NCBI GenBank assembly: GCA_905250115.1
Contig: CAJNOI010000063.1
Coordinates: 435,265 to 499,264 of the forward strand
DNA length: 64,000 bases
From: Adineta steineri
Taxonomy: Eukaryota; Rotifera; Eurotatoria; Adinetida; Adinetidae
Direction: 5' to 3'
Under the pieces are notes generated by a model. The model was not told the DNA's origin and made no database searches. It saw only the letters and a program-made list of their open reading frames with translations. This document shows, piece after piece, positions 24,752 through 37,452 of this stretch. Both the position numbers and the translations under genes were made by a program. Position 1 is the stretch's first letter. Each line of letters begins with the position of its first letter.

Positions 24752-27700
24752 AATATCGTATATATTGTGTTATTCGTGATGTACTTAGTGGTCATGATGA
24801 AAATGAAGATAAAACAATTTTTTTTGTACCATCAGGTGCTGGACAAGAACGTTTATTAGCAAATATTTATTCAAGAAATAATTTTGATACTCCAAAAATA
24901 TTATTTGTTGAAGCACATGGTACAGGTACACCAGTTGATCAGCCAATTGAAGCTAATTGTTTAGATCGATTTTTTAATCGATCAGATCTTGATCCACCAT
25001 TATTATTAGGTTCAATTAAAAGTAATTTAGGACATACAGAAGGTGCAGCTGGTGTTGCATCACTTATTAAAGTTGCTATGTGTATGTATCATCGTGGTCT
25101 TACAACAAATATGCAATTTACTTCACTTAATCCAAAACTCGAAGCACAAAAATATAATCTACATATTCTTCAAAATTTTATACTATTTCCATCCGTTTCA
25201 AATAATGAAAAAATAGCTATTGGTGTTAATTCATTCGAAACGGTTGGTTCAACGACACATGCTATTATTGAAGAATATCAACCAATAAATAAAACATCAA
25301 TTGAAAATGGTCATATCGATGATGGAAATCATATTAAAAGCAAACAATATTTTATTTTTATTTTTTCAAGTAAGTTCTTAATTTCTTTTCATTCATTAAA
25401 TAATTTATTTCTCTTATTCAGCAAAAAGTCGTTAATATCTTAATCATCAATTATTGATATAGATCATAATGATGATCAAGCTTTTCTTCAACGTATATCG
25501 CAACAACTTCTTCTAAGAAGAACTATTAGTTATCAACATTTAGCAATCTTTGTTTTTCTCAATCGTCAATAATTACAAGAACAAATCAATGCTTTTCTTA
25601 CTGAACAAGCATCACCAGGCCTTTCAATTATATCACGTCCAACAAAACCATCAGCACAGAAAATATGTTTTGTTTTTAGTGGTCAAGGTCCACAATGGTG
25701 GGCTATGGGTAGACAATTATATGAAAGTGAACCTTTATTTAATAAATGGATTAATTTAATTGATGAAGAAATGGCAAAAATTAATAAGGGTGAATGGAGA
25801 TTATTAGAAGAATTAATTGAAAAGAAAAATGAACAAGAATCTCGTATTAATGATACAAATATTGCTCAACCAACAATATTCGCTATACAAGTTGCATTAG
25901 CAGCTTTACTTGTTTCATGGAATATTTATCCATCATCTATTATATCACATAGTGCTGGTGATCAAGCAGCTGCTTTTGTTGCTGATCGTTTAAGTTTAAA
26001 AGAAACTGTTCGTATGTTAGCTGTTTGAATGAGTGAAGAAGAAGTAGAAAATAAACTTCTGAAAGGTATCGAACATTTGGCTTGTATTACTATTGTTAAT
26101 AGTCCTCGTCTAGTAAAAATAAGTGGTGATGAAATACAGCAAATACTTTCAATCTCTTATCCAAATGTATTTAAAGCATGTGTTCGTATTGAAAATGCAT
26201 TTCATTCATATCAAATGAATCGATTTGATATTGAAAAAGAAATGCTTCCATCATTGAAAGATATTCGAGGACTTCCAATACAAGATCAAAAACAAATTTC
26301 TGACCCAATATGTGCAAAAGCAAAACTTTATTCAAGTGTTATTGGTGAACAAATGAATGATGATATACCAGTTGATGGTCAATATTGATGGTCAAATGTA
26401 AGACAAGTTGTTCGATTTTATGATGCTATAGCAGCAATTATAAAAGATGAAGCAGCAAATGTTTTTCTTGAAATTTCACCACCTCCAGTTTTAGCAACAT
26501 CTATTCGTGAATGTTATGAATTAACAAATCAACGACAATCGTCACCACTTATTCTTCCAACATTAAAACGAAAAGAAAATGAACAAATAACATTACTTAC
26601 TAGTTTAGCACAACTTACAACATCATCTCAAGTATGGTAACAATATTTTTATACTCGTCAAATTTTACTGTTGAAAAATCATGAAGAATATTTTGATAAT
26701 TTTCTGTTATATAATTTTCATTTGAGTCCATGTTGGTATGCATCAAAAGGTCCATCTATACAACGTCTAGCTAACCGTATACCGACTCATCTATTACTTA
26801 GTATTCGTCAATTCAATGGTCAAACAAATGCAACATGGAAAAGTCTTATTAATATTAATTTACCATAACATGCTTTTTTAAAAGATCATAAAATTCAAGA
26901 TACAATTCTTTTTCCAGCTGTTGCTTATCTTGAACTTGCAACAGCTGTTTGTCAACAATTACTTTCATGAAAAGATGATGAATAACAACCAACATTATTT
27001 TTGAAGATGTTAAATTTGTTAAAGTACTTATTTTGAATGAACATGAATTAGTTGAAGTATTTACACAAGTAATTATGCTAATGCGTGAATGGTATATTTA
27101 TAGTCGACCATGGTCAGTAGCTGGTCCAGATTGTATGCGTTCATCACGTATGACTTGTACTGATATTGATGATTCTTTTCGTGCTCAAAATAATCTTAAT
27201 AAATATTCATTAAATCAATTTACTTAACATGCTCAAGGTAAAATCGAAATAGATTCTAAACAACAAAAATCATTAACAATACCTGATGGATGGACAACAC
27301 GAGATATAACAAGTGCTTATCAATATGGATCTAGTTTTGAAAAAATCAAAACATTACATGGTACTTCAACTACAATTATATCTCAATTATGAAATGATGA
27401 TAAGAATTGTTCATCTTATTATTTAATTCATCCTTTTCTAGTTGTATTAACAGGTATTGAAACAACATTTCTTCCTGCACGTATTCAAAAATTTATTTAT
27501 TCAAATAAAATAAAAACAAAAATGAATCAATCAACAAATATTGAAGTACGTGGAAATTATCATGATAATACATGTGGTACAAGTCAAGAAGAAATATATA
27601 ATCTTGATTTATGGATATTTCCAATGGATAATAAAATAGAAGAACCAGTATTTACATTTGAATGTATTGTTATTCAATAAGTTCAAGGTGTACATTCTGG

Positions 27701-30005
27701 TCGACGGTCAATGGAACAAATAATTTATGATAAAATAAATATACAAACTGATTTACTTAATACTGATCATAAAACATATTTTAATACAATTATAAAAGAT
27801 TATTGTATGAAAACAGTATCGATTGATTCATCAATAATAAAAAATATACCAGATTTACTTCCATCATCAACAAATTATTCTTAATAATCAACTTAATTCC
27901 AATAGTGATCAAGATGTAATTGAATCAATAGAATCATTTAATGAATTAGCTGCTTATTATGCTCAAATGGCAATTAAAGATCTTGATTTAAATCATATAC
28001 ATCATCCATTATTAAATACATGTCATTTTGTTGCTTCGACTTTACATTCGGAACAAGTAGTAACATGGTATTCAACACAACTTCGTCTTATTCAATTAAT
28101 TGAACGTTTTCCTCGTTTAAAACCATTTTTAATAGCATTAAACAAATATGGTTTACATTTAAAAGATATTCTTAGTGGAGAAAAAAATGGATTAGATATA
28201 TTTTTTGGTGATGACGAAATTGAACAAAGTTTTCAACAAACTAAAACTCTTATCAGGGCAACTAAAATACAACAAGTTTTTCATACTATTTGTCAATATT
28301 TAAAATTACAATATGAAAAACAAACTAAAGACAATTCATTTGAAAATTATCGAATACGTATATTTTGGTTAACTGATAGTGATTGTTCAGATGTTTTACC
28401 TATTCTTGATCTTCTTCTTAATTTATCATAACAAACAGGTTTATTAATTGATTTATATTATGCAGATTCTGATCCAACACAACTTGCAAATGCTCAACAA
28501 ACATTTAATACACATCTAACTAATCAAACAAAAACTTTATCTATTATTTATGATGAAACAATTGATTTATATGATAGTAAAACATTTGAACGAATACCAT
28601 TCGAATCATTTGATATTATATTTTCTGCAAATCAACTTCAAGGAAATCAAGATTTAAGAAATTGTTTAATTGATCTTCGTTGCTTACTTGTTCCAAGTGG
28701 TCTTCTTTTATTACTTGAATTAGTTCATGTTCCTCTTTATTTTGATCTTATTTTTGGTTTTATTGATCAATAGTGGTCATCATCTGATGATGATAATAAT
28801 CGTGCATTAAATAAAATTCAACAATGGACAACATTAGTAGAACAAATCGAAGGATTTTGTATTATTGAATCAACATTAAATCAAAATGAAAGTACGTTAG
28901 TTATTAGTCAAAAAACAATATCAAAAGAAATATTAGAAACACTTGATGAAAGAAAAAATCAAGCATGGTTAATATTTATTACAGATGATAATAATAATAT
29001 TCTATCATCATTGTTACCATGTTCAAATATTACAGTTTTTGATATTCATAATTCAACTTTAGATATTATTTGTTTTGGAATATCAGTTCTATTAACTACT
29101 TATAAACAAGTATCTATTATTTTTGCATGGCAACTTGATCAAACATTAGTTAATGAAAATAATGATGATGATTTAGCATTCAAACAAAAGGACGAACTTA
29201 TATGTGGAACATTATCATGAATTCTTCAAACAATTCAAAAATCATCACCACATTTTCATTCATTTGTATATGTTCTTACAGATCATGCTCAATTTAATAA
29301 TGATTCAAATCTTAATTTAATTGCATCACCATTTATTGGTCTTGCACGAAGTTTAATAACTGAATATGAACGACATCGATTACAACTTATTGATCTTCAA
29401 ACATCATTAAATAATAATAATCAATCAACATTTATTTATACTTTAATAGAATATATGATTAATTCAAGATATTCAACTGATACTTGTGAAGTTGTTCTTC
29501 GTCTTAATCATACAAATCAAAATCAAGTTCAACATTTAACATGGCATTATGAAATGTTACAAAAATCTGTTGATGATGATAATAATAATAATAATGAACA
29601 AGGAAAATCTAAATTAGAACAAATTTCTATTATTTCTAAACGAGATGCAGATCGAAAACCATTTCGTCTTTGTGTACCACAATCTCGTTTTCTTTCTGAA
29701 TTAACATGGATCGAAGAAGATAAAGAAAAAGAATTATTACGATCAGATATGGTAGACTGATTTCGCTGGATTTTGTTGATCATATATCATCTCTTATTCA
29801 TATTATACTTAAAGAAACATTTGATTTATTTGTTCAACATAAATTACATGCTGTTGAACCAACAGTTACTTATGAACTATCTCAAGTAATACAAGCATGA
29901 TTAAGATGTAATAGTGGTCAAGTTATGGGTACAACAGCTATTCGTATGACTTCATCTGATCAACCACCGAATATCAACAAAAACCAATCGAATAATTTAT
30001 TAAAA
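24752..30005 (+). pseudogene. Type I PKS pseudogene: KS(partial)-AT-DH-MT-like-KR-like
   Basis: Starts mid-KS: the active-site Cys half is missing, while both KS histidines remain (VEAHGTGTPVDQPIEAN, KSNLGHTEGAAG). An AT follows (FVFSGQGPQWWAMG; nucleophile loop SHSAGD instead of GHSxG; a Y-W-W motif broken by TGA at 26386). Next is a DH-like start (HAFLKDHKIQDTILFPA, ~26870), then a region consistent with a C-methyltransferase (~28000-28950) and a structural KR (PFIGLARSLITEYERHR, ~29330). The frame ends at a donor-like site near 30005. A probable intron (25370-25421, GTAAGT...TTCAG) shows it lived as a eukaryotic gene. In-frame stops: TAA 25570, 26638, 26866, 26983, 27225, 27678, 28429; TAG 28771; TGA 26026, 26386, 26968, 27390, 29218, 29898; frameshifts near 27000, 27883 and 29759. 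Dead, but clearly of horizontally acquired PKS type. Confidence 0.88.
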
Positions 30006-30252
30006 GGTAATCAGATTTTATATTTTCTTTTCTTTTCTTTTCGTTCTGTTTCGACTATTGATAACCATTGTAATGTACGAGAACATATTTCGATCGCATC
30101 GTAATATTCATTTATAGGTCTACTCGAAAGAAAAAAGAAAAAAAAAAGATGTTCGTTGATGTTTTTCACCTTTTTTCATAATTTTGCTTTAATAATAACT
30201 TTAATTATAGATCGAAAGCTCTACTATGTTACTTAGAAACATAACAAAATCT

Positions 30253-30315
30253 TGAAAATGGGTGCGGATGTATGTCTCTTCTTCTTCTTTTACATTCATA
30301 CCCACACCCACTTTC
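30253..30315. repeat. Telomere-like hairpin island downstream of the PKS remnant
   Basis: Left arm GAAAATGGGTGCGGATGTAT and right arm CATACCCACACCCACTTTC pair imperfectly. The loop is TCTCTTCTTCTTCTTTTA, pyrimidine-rich like two other islands. The mismatches between arms are largely transitions. Confidence 0.75.
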
Positions 30316-33300
30316 GATTCTAATAGCACTGACTGATACTTCTTTGTGTTATAGTCACATGTGATCAACTAGTTAAGAAAGAGATAATCTAAAAGAATAT
30401 AGATATAAGCTAGAAATAAAAACACTTCGTTAACCGTACTACTAGATCTAAACTTAAATTGCAAATCCGCTTGGATTTGAATTTGAGTTTGGTGCATGTC
30501 TATCCAGAGCTACATCTTCACCTACTCTTTTATCTGAACCCACTGCGTAGTAATAGAATATATCTATCATCTATGTGTATATGTTTCTCTCTTCTTCATT
30601 TTTGCCTTCTCTTTTAATAATTTCGATAGGAATAAAAGAAATAAATTGAACAAATATTTATTTAAGTAAATGCTAGAAATAATGATCGTCGTTATTTAAA
30701 CATAGAATAGTATTCGTTTACTTGATTTATCGAAATATTTTCTGTATTTCTCTTGTTTATTTAAGAAAATAGATGAAATTGAATCTAAGGTTCATGTAAT
30801 GATTGATTGTATCAATAGAAATATTTGATCTATCATTATCATCATGGATTCTAATGTCACAAAGTTGATAAGAAGATTTTTAGTGTTTGATTTATTCGAT
30901 AAGAGATAATGAGCAATTGTTGATATAGTATTGATAGTTAATCGTCTTGAGGATGAATATATATTGTCTTTACTGTTTATTTGACATTGATATTAAAAGA
31001 AAACTGTTATTTTCTAACGAATTCTTCAATATTTCGATATGAAACTAAATCGAACGAGCATAAATCAATGATAAGAATGATCATTATATTAGATATAAGT
31101 TTGAAGAATATTTTCAAATAGAAGAAAAGCAAAATAAAAATATTAAATCTTAGATGAAAAGTTTTTTCGATTGTTCTTCTTCGGTATTTCCATTTAAACA
31201 TAGTTCCTATTGATAACCATACTGGAAATGTGAAAGTATTTATTAGTTCTCTTTATGTAGTTATTTCTGAATAGATTTATCAAGGATAAGAAAAATAATG
31301 ACTAACAGAGAACGTATAAGAAAGAAAAAAAACATTTCGTCACAAATATCGTTTTTTAGATGACGAAGAAAAGTATGAGAGATAAAATTAGCTATTGTCG
31401 AAGTAATTAAGGAATTTGAAAATAAATAATGCACAAAATAAATACACATGTAGCAGGTGTTGAATATTTCTCTATAGTTTTTAGATAAGATTTTTAGTCA
31501 AAAGAATCTATTTATATTATTTTCTTTTTACATAAAATAATTCCTTTTAAATTTTGTCATAGATTAAAGAAAATAACATTAGTACGAAAGTTAAGTGAGT
31601 TGAATAATTATTTTATAAAAAGAAAACATTTTTATGTAACAACTCCTGGTTAAAAATCTCTACCTAAATCTATATATGGATGAATTACAATATTCTTATA
31701 TTGTTTTATGCAAAACTTTTCATCTCATTGTTAATATCATACTAAAGGAAAATATGTTTCATTTTTTCTAATTATTACTCTTGAATTATCTAACATATGA
31801 GATATTTTTTTAAGAATCCAATTTAAAAATTTGAGATTAAATCTTGTTGATTAGTATACAAAACATCTAATGCTGATTTTTTTTATCAGATTTTTAATTT
31901 TAATCTTTAATCTTGTTTATGTAATAAGAAATTTCTTCGTTGATTACAATTGACATTAGTTATAAAAAAGTTATTTCATGTACTCAAAATCATTAATTAA
32001 TCTTCAATGATTTTCTTCTTCATTTTTAACGGTAAACTATGAGATTATTTACACGTGAACTTTTATTTTACTGTTAGATTTAGAAGATCTTATTACTTAT
32101 TTAATTAGTGGATCAATGTTTTTATTATAAAATGTAAGTTCACATTAATTTCTACATAGAAATTATGTAACTAAATCGATAAATAAGGATTCTACATGTA
32201 GTTTGATACAGTGAGGAAAAAATAAATACGAAAAAAAGATTAAAAAATTCTCTAAAATCGATGATTTGTATTTGTTTATTTCTAAAAGGCTTCTATGCTT
32301 ATTTATCATCGCTCATTAATTAAAAATCTCGAAAAAACAATGGAAAAAACATAAGTGAGAAATAGAGTTATAGACTTATATAGAATTATCTAAAATAAAC
32401 TATGCGTTGCCGCAAAGAAATGTTTTGAAACGAATGATTGTGATGACAACGCTTATAGTATGATCATTTTTGAAATTATCTAATATCATTCATACNNNNN
32501 NNNNNNNNNNNNNNNNNNNNNNNNNNNNNNNNNNNNNNNNNNNNNNNNNNNNNNNNNNNNNNNNNNNNNNNNNNNNNNNNNNNNNNNNNNNNNNNTTAAG
32601 TAAATAAGAAATGTTGATAATATTATGATTTTAAAGTGAAATCTATCATTATTTTTAAGAAGACAAACGATATTATACGAAATAAATCAATACAATATAT
32701 CTTTCAGCAGTAAATAGTTGCAAACCCACACATCTGGAATTTGTTTATTAGTATGAAAGACTTATTTTTGTAAATAATCAAGTAAAAGATCATGATTACA
32801 GTTATTTATTAGATACTCCTCAAAAAAAGTGAATGTAACATATAATCTTGTTAACATTTGAAGTCAGTTTGAATGCAAACATGTGTAGTATTTGAGACGG
32901 TATTCTCTCACAAATGAAAATGTGATTAAAGTTAAAATGGAAGTGACATAATTTTAGAAAAGATTTGTTAATAAATAAAAACTTATACCGAATAAAAGAA
33001 AATGTTGCGTGCATTTACTCTGATACATTTAAATAAAGAAAAAACTTGATCTTTCACATCCCTTTTTATTACATATAGATCTTTTCATATAATTGTAAGA
33101 AAGAATATATTTCACAATGATACAACAACCATTCAAACTATAAAGCAAACAATACTTTATTATATTGATACTATATCCATTGAGATGAAATCTTTCTGAT
33201 GAAATATATCCTTTATCGCACCATTATTATTTTAGACTTACTTCCAACTTTCGTCATGTTTTATTTCTTTTACACGTAATGTTGATGCATAAGAATGCGT

Positions 33301-33460
33301 CAGAAGAGAACAGTGAAATGGGAATGTAATCTTGCACAACACACACGATATACTTACTCATTACTGTCATACGTCGTTCGTAGAATTGTAATAACAGGTA
33401 AAATATAAATATTTTTGTGCATGTTCTTCAATATTATTTACATTCAAATTTGAGACTTCA
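30316..33460. other. Intergenic with assembly gap
   Basis: No gene recognised on either strand. Frames at 31007-31449 and 32820-33014 (minus) are AT-driven. A run of 100 N at 32496-32595 is a scaffold gap of unknown true size. The stretch before 33461 should hold the promoter of the AlkB-like gene. Confidence 0.5.
32496..32595. other. Assembly gap (100 N)
   Basis: Exactly 100 N, the usual placeholder for an unsized scaffold gap. Confidence 0.98.
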
Positions 33461-34392
33461 ATGGCAACTAATATACCTTCTTGGGCAGAAAATGCGGCTG
33501 TATATGGATCAAATGATTCATTTTTATTACTTGATATCTTTCCGAATGATGTAGTTGATGATTTATTTTATAAATTAAAAGATGAAGTTAAATGGAGTAC
33601 CATGCGACAAAAGGGAAAACGTGTGCCACGTGATATATCTATTCAAGGAACTATAACTATTGAAGATGGCGATGAATATGAACCACTTTATCGTCATCCA
33701 GCCGATGAACAACCGGAACTTGTCTCGTGGACACCAACAGCATTAAAAATTAAAGAACGAATTGAAGAAGTCATTCAACAAAAACTTAATCATGCTTTAG
33801 TACAATATTATAAAAATGGAAAAGATAATATTGGTGAACATTCAGATAAAACATTAGATATTTTACTTGGATCTTATATTGTTAATTATAGTTTGGGTAA
33901 AATATTTTTTTTAGAAATATCATTAAACAATTAAAAGTGATCGATTTTCTTTTAGGTGCTGCTCGTACAATGACTTTAATAAATAAAAAACAATACGGAG
34001 TTCGACAGGAGTTTAAACTGCCGCATAATTCTTTGTTTGTATTAGGTTGGCAGACAAATCGTGAATGGCATCATGCCATTCGACCAGATAAAAGATTAAT
34101 TACTCAAAAAGATCCAGATGAAGTTGCATTTTATGGTGAACGTATATCATTGACATTACGAACTATAGCAACATTCTTAAATCGTCAAACAGGTCAAATG
34201 TATGGACAAGGCGCACGATATAAAACAATCAATGAACATCCACAAGATTTTCAATATGAAAATGATGACATGGATATGGTATATGCATTTTCAAATGAAA
34301 ATAAACAATCGTCAGAATTTGATTGGAATGCAAATTATGGTCGTGGATTTAATGCACTTAACTTTAAAGTTCTCAATTCTAAACGACAATAA
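33461..34392 (+). CDS. AlkB-like 2-oxoglutarate/Fe(II) dioxygenase, fungal type (two exons)
   Basis: Exons 33461-33896 and 33956-34392 (59-bp GT-AG intron, phase 1) give 290 aa. The AlkB core is complete: iron ligands H and D in EHSDKTLDI, the distal His in EWHHAIRPDKR, and the 2OG-binding Arg pair in GERISLTLR. Before the core comes VPRDISIQGTI and YRHPADEQPELVSWTP; after it comes a tail with GQGARYKTI and EFDWNANYGRGF. This layout is characteristic of fungal AlkB-like proteins rather than animal ALKBH members, so transfer from a fungus with later intron gain is likely. Members oxidatively demethylate nucleic acids; the substrate cannot be told from sequence. It appears intact, and repair of alkylation damage would suit a desiccation-tolerant animal, but that is inference. 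Confidence 0.88.
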
Positions 34393-35992
34393 AGTAAAAT
34401 AATCTGATTATTCTAATCTTCCTATTTTTGTTTTCAAAATATAAGTTTTCTTTATTAAACAAAGAAAAAAAGCTCATACTATTAATAAATACATATATTT
34501 CTAAACGGCAATAAGATGCGAAGCAAAGTATTTCTGTAGTCCTTCGCGAGACTTTCTTATTTTTTCGACTTACGCATTAGTTTTGTATCGTGGTGAACAG
34601 AACATTCAGTTCGTTTACAGAAAGTGTCGTAAAAACACAATTTTGACTATGGATTTTGTTGCTACTGACTATTAACTGTTTTCTACGGTATATATGAGGA
34701 TCTAGATGTGATTATAAATGGCAATAAAATGTGATCGTATTATCCTTCATTTGGATTTACTTTCGTTGGTCCTCACGTACATTTATTGTTTCAGTTTTGT
34801 TATTGAAAATAAACCCGTTTAGATGAAAAGAACTACGTTTATTAGTTAAATTCCTATCAAATAATTATTTTATTACAAATTTTGCTGTGTGCTGTAAACA
34901 GTGAACAAGATTATAGTTGTATGCTCTACATACTCGATGCAGCTATATTCGAGAAAATGAACTATAAGATACAATTCTTTTCAAACATCTTTGAAAAAAA
35001 TACTGCTACTTGATCAATAGCTCGAAAGTAATTCTTAATGAAAATCAAATTAAAACTGTCTTTTATAAACAATCAAATATTTCCTATAAATTGCCCAACA
35101 ATGAATGAAAATAATTTGTAAACATTTGAAATTTTCATAAATCGATTTTCTTGTATCGGAAAGTTTATCTATAGGGCCGATTTTTCTTCTTCGCTATTCT
35201 CTTCTGAACAAACTCGAAAACAGTTTGAATAAGACTCAGATACTTCAGTGTACTTCGAGAGACTTCTTGGCATTTTCTAAGACTTTCTGTACTTATCCAT
35301 GCTTTTGTACTTCATAAGTCCTGACGTATGCTTTATCTCCTTGTCTTTTTTTATCAACTGAGCAAATACCATTTTATTTCTTCAATACATTGAACAGCCG
35401 GGTGGTTTTTATTACATAATACTTATAAAATACGGCACACCTTTAAATATGAAGTAATGTGCGTTATGTTCTCTTTCTTTTTGACACGTGCGTATCGTAA
35501 CGTACTTTTCATACGCATAATAACGTACGGAATCGTTCTTTCTGAATGCAAAAAATAGAAGAAAGAAAAAAAGAAACATTTCACATTCCTCTCGTATAAA
35601 TACGAGAGCATTTTTACTTCATCAAGGTTATTTACATAACCATTAGCATCACATGCAGTTAGTATTTTTTCTTTATTTGATTCTTTTTTAGATTGAACGT
35701 TACAATTATTTCATGCATATTTCTGCTTAGAAACAAACAAAATATTTTTTATTTGTCTGTTATTTATAACAGAACAATAACTTCTCATCCCTTGTTAGTG
35801 GATCAGTGTTTTTAATGCTCATAAATTTTCGTGATGAAATAGTTCTATAAAAAAAATAATGTAAACGAAGTAAAACATATTAACAACATTCATAATAAAT
35901 ACAGTTGTTTATATAATTTCAAAAATGTTATTTCTAGATAAATTTTTCAAGCTTACAAATTCTAATTTCTCATTTACAACTCAACAATCAAA
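34393..35992. other. Intergenic between AlkB-like and SDR genes
   Basis: AATAAA-like sequence near 34441-34460 may serve as the AlkB-like polyadenylation signal. The rest is AT-rich with no recognised gene. The ATG of the SDR is preceded by CTCAACAATCAAA. Confidence 0.5.
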
Positions 35993-36913
35993 ATGCGCGT
36001 CTTCGTAACAGGTGCCGCTGGCTTCATTGGTCGTGCTGTCGTCCAGGAACTTATTAACCATGGTCACCAAGTGCTTGGTCTTGCTCGCAGTGATGCATCC
36101 GCCGAGTTAATCACTAAAGCTGGTGGACTACCTCACCGAGGAGACTTGGAAGATCTCGAGAGCTTAAAGAGCGGTGCAAGAGCTGCTGACGGTGTCATTC
36201 ATCTGGCCTTCGTCCACGATTTCAGCAACATGGCAAAATGCACAGCAATCGATAGAGCAGCCATCGAAGCCATGGGAGAAGCGATGGCTGGCACAGGAAA
36301 ACCACTCGTCATAGCTTCTGGCATATTGTTTTTACCCAAGGGAAAACTGACTACAGAAGATACCGAACCTGATCGAAACCATCCTTTTGCCGAGCGTGGG
36401 CTGTCTGCAGATCTGGTCTACCAACTGTCAAAGGAAAAGAATATACGCGGTTCAGTGATCCGACTTTCACCTACAGTTCACGGCAAAGAAGACAAAGGAT
36501 TTATCCCAGCGTTGATCAATCTAGCACGTCAAAAAGGCTTTGTAACTTACGTCGGTGATGGTTCAGCTCGATGGCCTGCCGTTCACCGATTGGATGCTGC
36601 GGTTCTATTCCGTCTTGCACTCGAAAAAGGTACCGCTGGCGCGACCTACCATGCCGTTGCTGAACAAGCCATACCGATCAAAGACATCATGACTGTGATC
36701 GGCAAACATCTTCAGCTGCCTGTGGAAAGTAAATCTTTGAATGAAGCTGCCGAGGCTATTGGTTTCTTTGCCCATGTGATCAGTTCGGACAATCCCACCT
36801 CAAGTGACAAGACCCAGAAGGAACTGGGATGGCACCCCAGTCAACCTAAATTACTTGATGACATAGAAGCGAACTACTTCTCTTCGGAAAGCAAAGCGAA
36901 ATATTCTTCATAA
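35993..36913 (+). CDS. NAD(P)-dependent epimerase/dehydratase-like atypical SDR
   Basis: A single frame of 306 aa. The N-terminus MRVFVTGAAGFIGRAVVQEL holds the TGxxGxxG nucleotide-binding loop of extended SDRs. GGLPHRGDLEDLESL and DGVIHLAFVHDF follow as in the 3-beta-HSD/NmrA-like group. A YxxxK active site is not evident; the equivalent stretch reads DLVYQLSKEKNIRGSVIRLS, and VHGKEDKGFIPALI follows. This is typical of the atypical-SDR subgroup found in bacteria and fungi. The substrate is unknown. Base composition is near 50 percent G+C by eye against roughly 30 percent around it, and there is no intron, so this looks like a recent horizontal transfer not yet adapted to the host. Intact start, frame and stop suggest it is expressed. 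Confidence 0.88.
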   Translation: MRVFVTGAAGFIGRAVVQELINHGHQVLGLARSDASAELITKAGGLPHRGDLEDLESLKSGARAADGVIHLAFVHDFSNMAKCTAIDRAAIEAMGEAMAGTGKPLVIASGILFLPKGKLTTEDTEPDRNHPFAERGLSADLVYQLSKEKNIRGSVIRLSPTVHGKEDKGFIPALINLARQKGFVTYVGDGSARWPAVHRLDAAVLFRLALEKGTAGATYHAVAEQAIPIKDIMTVIGKHLQLPVESKSLNEAAEAIGFFAHVISSDNPTSSDKTQKELGWHPSQPKLLDDIEANYFSSESKAKYSS

Positions 36914-37040
36914 ACAAAAATACTTCTTTGGACTGATGTTGTCAATTTCGTCTCGGCACTCATAGGACTAGAATCACTTCACTTTTGTCTCTAATTATTG
37001 CTTAATATAATCGTTTTTTAAATATCAAATAAAGATACTA

Positions 37041-37450
37041 AACCCCCCCCCCCCATATTAGAAGCCCCCTGGGCTTCTAACTTGGCTACCGTTTATAATT
37101 TTTGAAGGGGGCTTCTATCAAGTCCCAAAAAATTTTCATAGACTATGATAAGGAAACCGATTCGGAAGGTTTTTAGAGATTTTCAAGGTTTTCATGAGTT
37201 TTTCAGAAGATTTTTTGCAATTTTTCCAGATTTAAGCATAGTTAGATAGGAGTTAGTAGAAACTTCACCTTAAAATCGAGAAATTTTAGCAACTTTAGAA
37301 AGAAAATTCGAAAAAATTATGAAAAATTAAAAAAAATTTTGAAAAATTAGGGGGGCTTCTAATACGTCAATCACGTTGCTCATCTCAGGGTGGGCTTCTA
37401 ATACGGGGGGGCTTCTAATATGGGGTGGGCTTCTATTATAGGGGGGGGTT
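37041..37450. mobile_element. Poly-C/poly-G-ended MITE with TA target duplication, ~410 bp
   Basis: The left end is AACCCCCCCC... and the right end ...GGGGGGGGTT, each flanked by TA (37039-37040; 37451-37452). The phrase (G)GGCTTCTAATA and its complement TATTAGAAGCCC recur at both ends and several times inside (near 37050-37078, 37103, 37350, 37392, 37410, 37429). The interior is AT-rich without a frame. A TA duplication suggests Tc1/mariner-like mobilisation. The G-tract lengths may be unreliable in the assembly. Confidence 0.7.
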
Positions 37451-37452
37451 TA

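Noticed and set aside
20041..29900. A ciliate-like code (TAA/TAG = Gln, TGA = Trp) or ciliate contamination
   Set aside because: The stops fit Gln and Trp, but TAA, TGA and TAG end intact genes at normal family C-termini (FAM20-like, AlkB-like, SDR, NRPS), CAA and TGG are still the main codons inside the remnants, and frameshifts and truncations are present.
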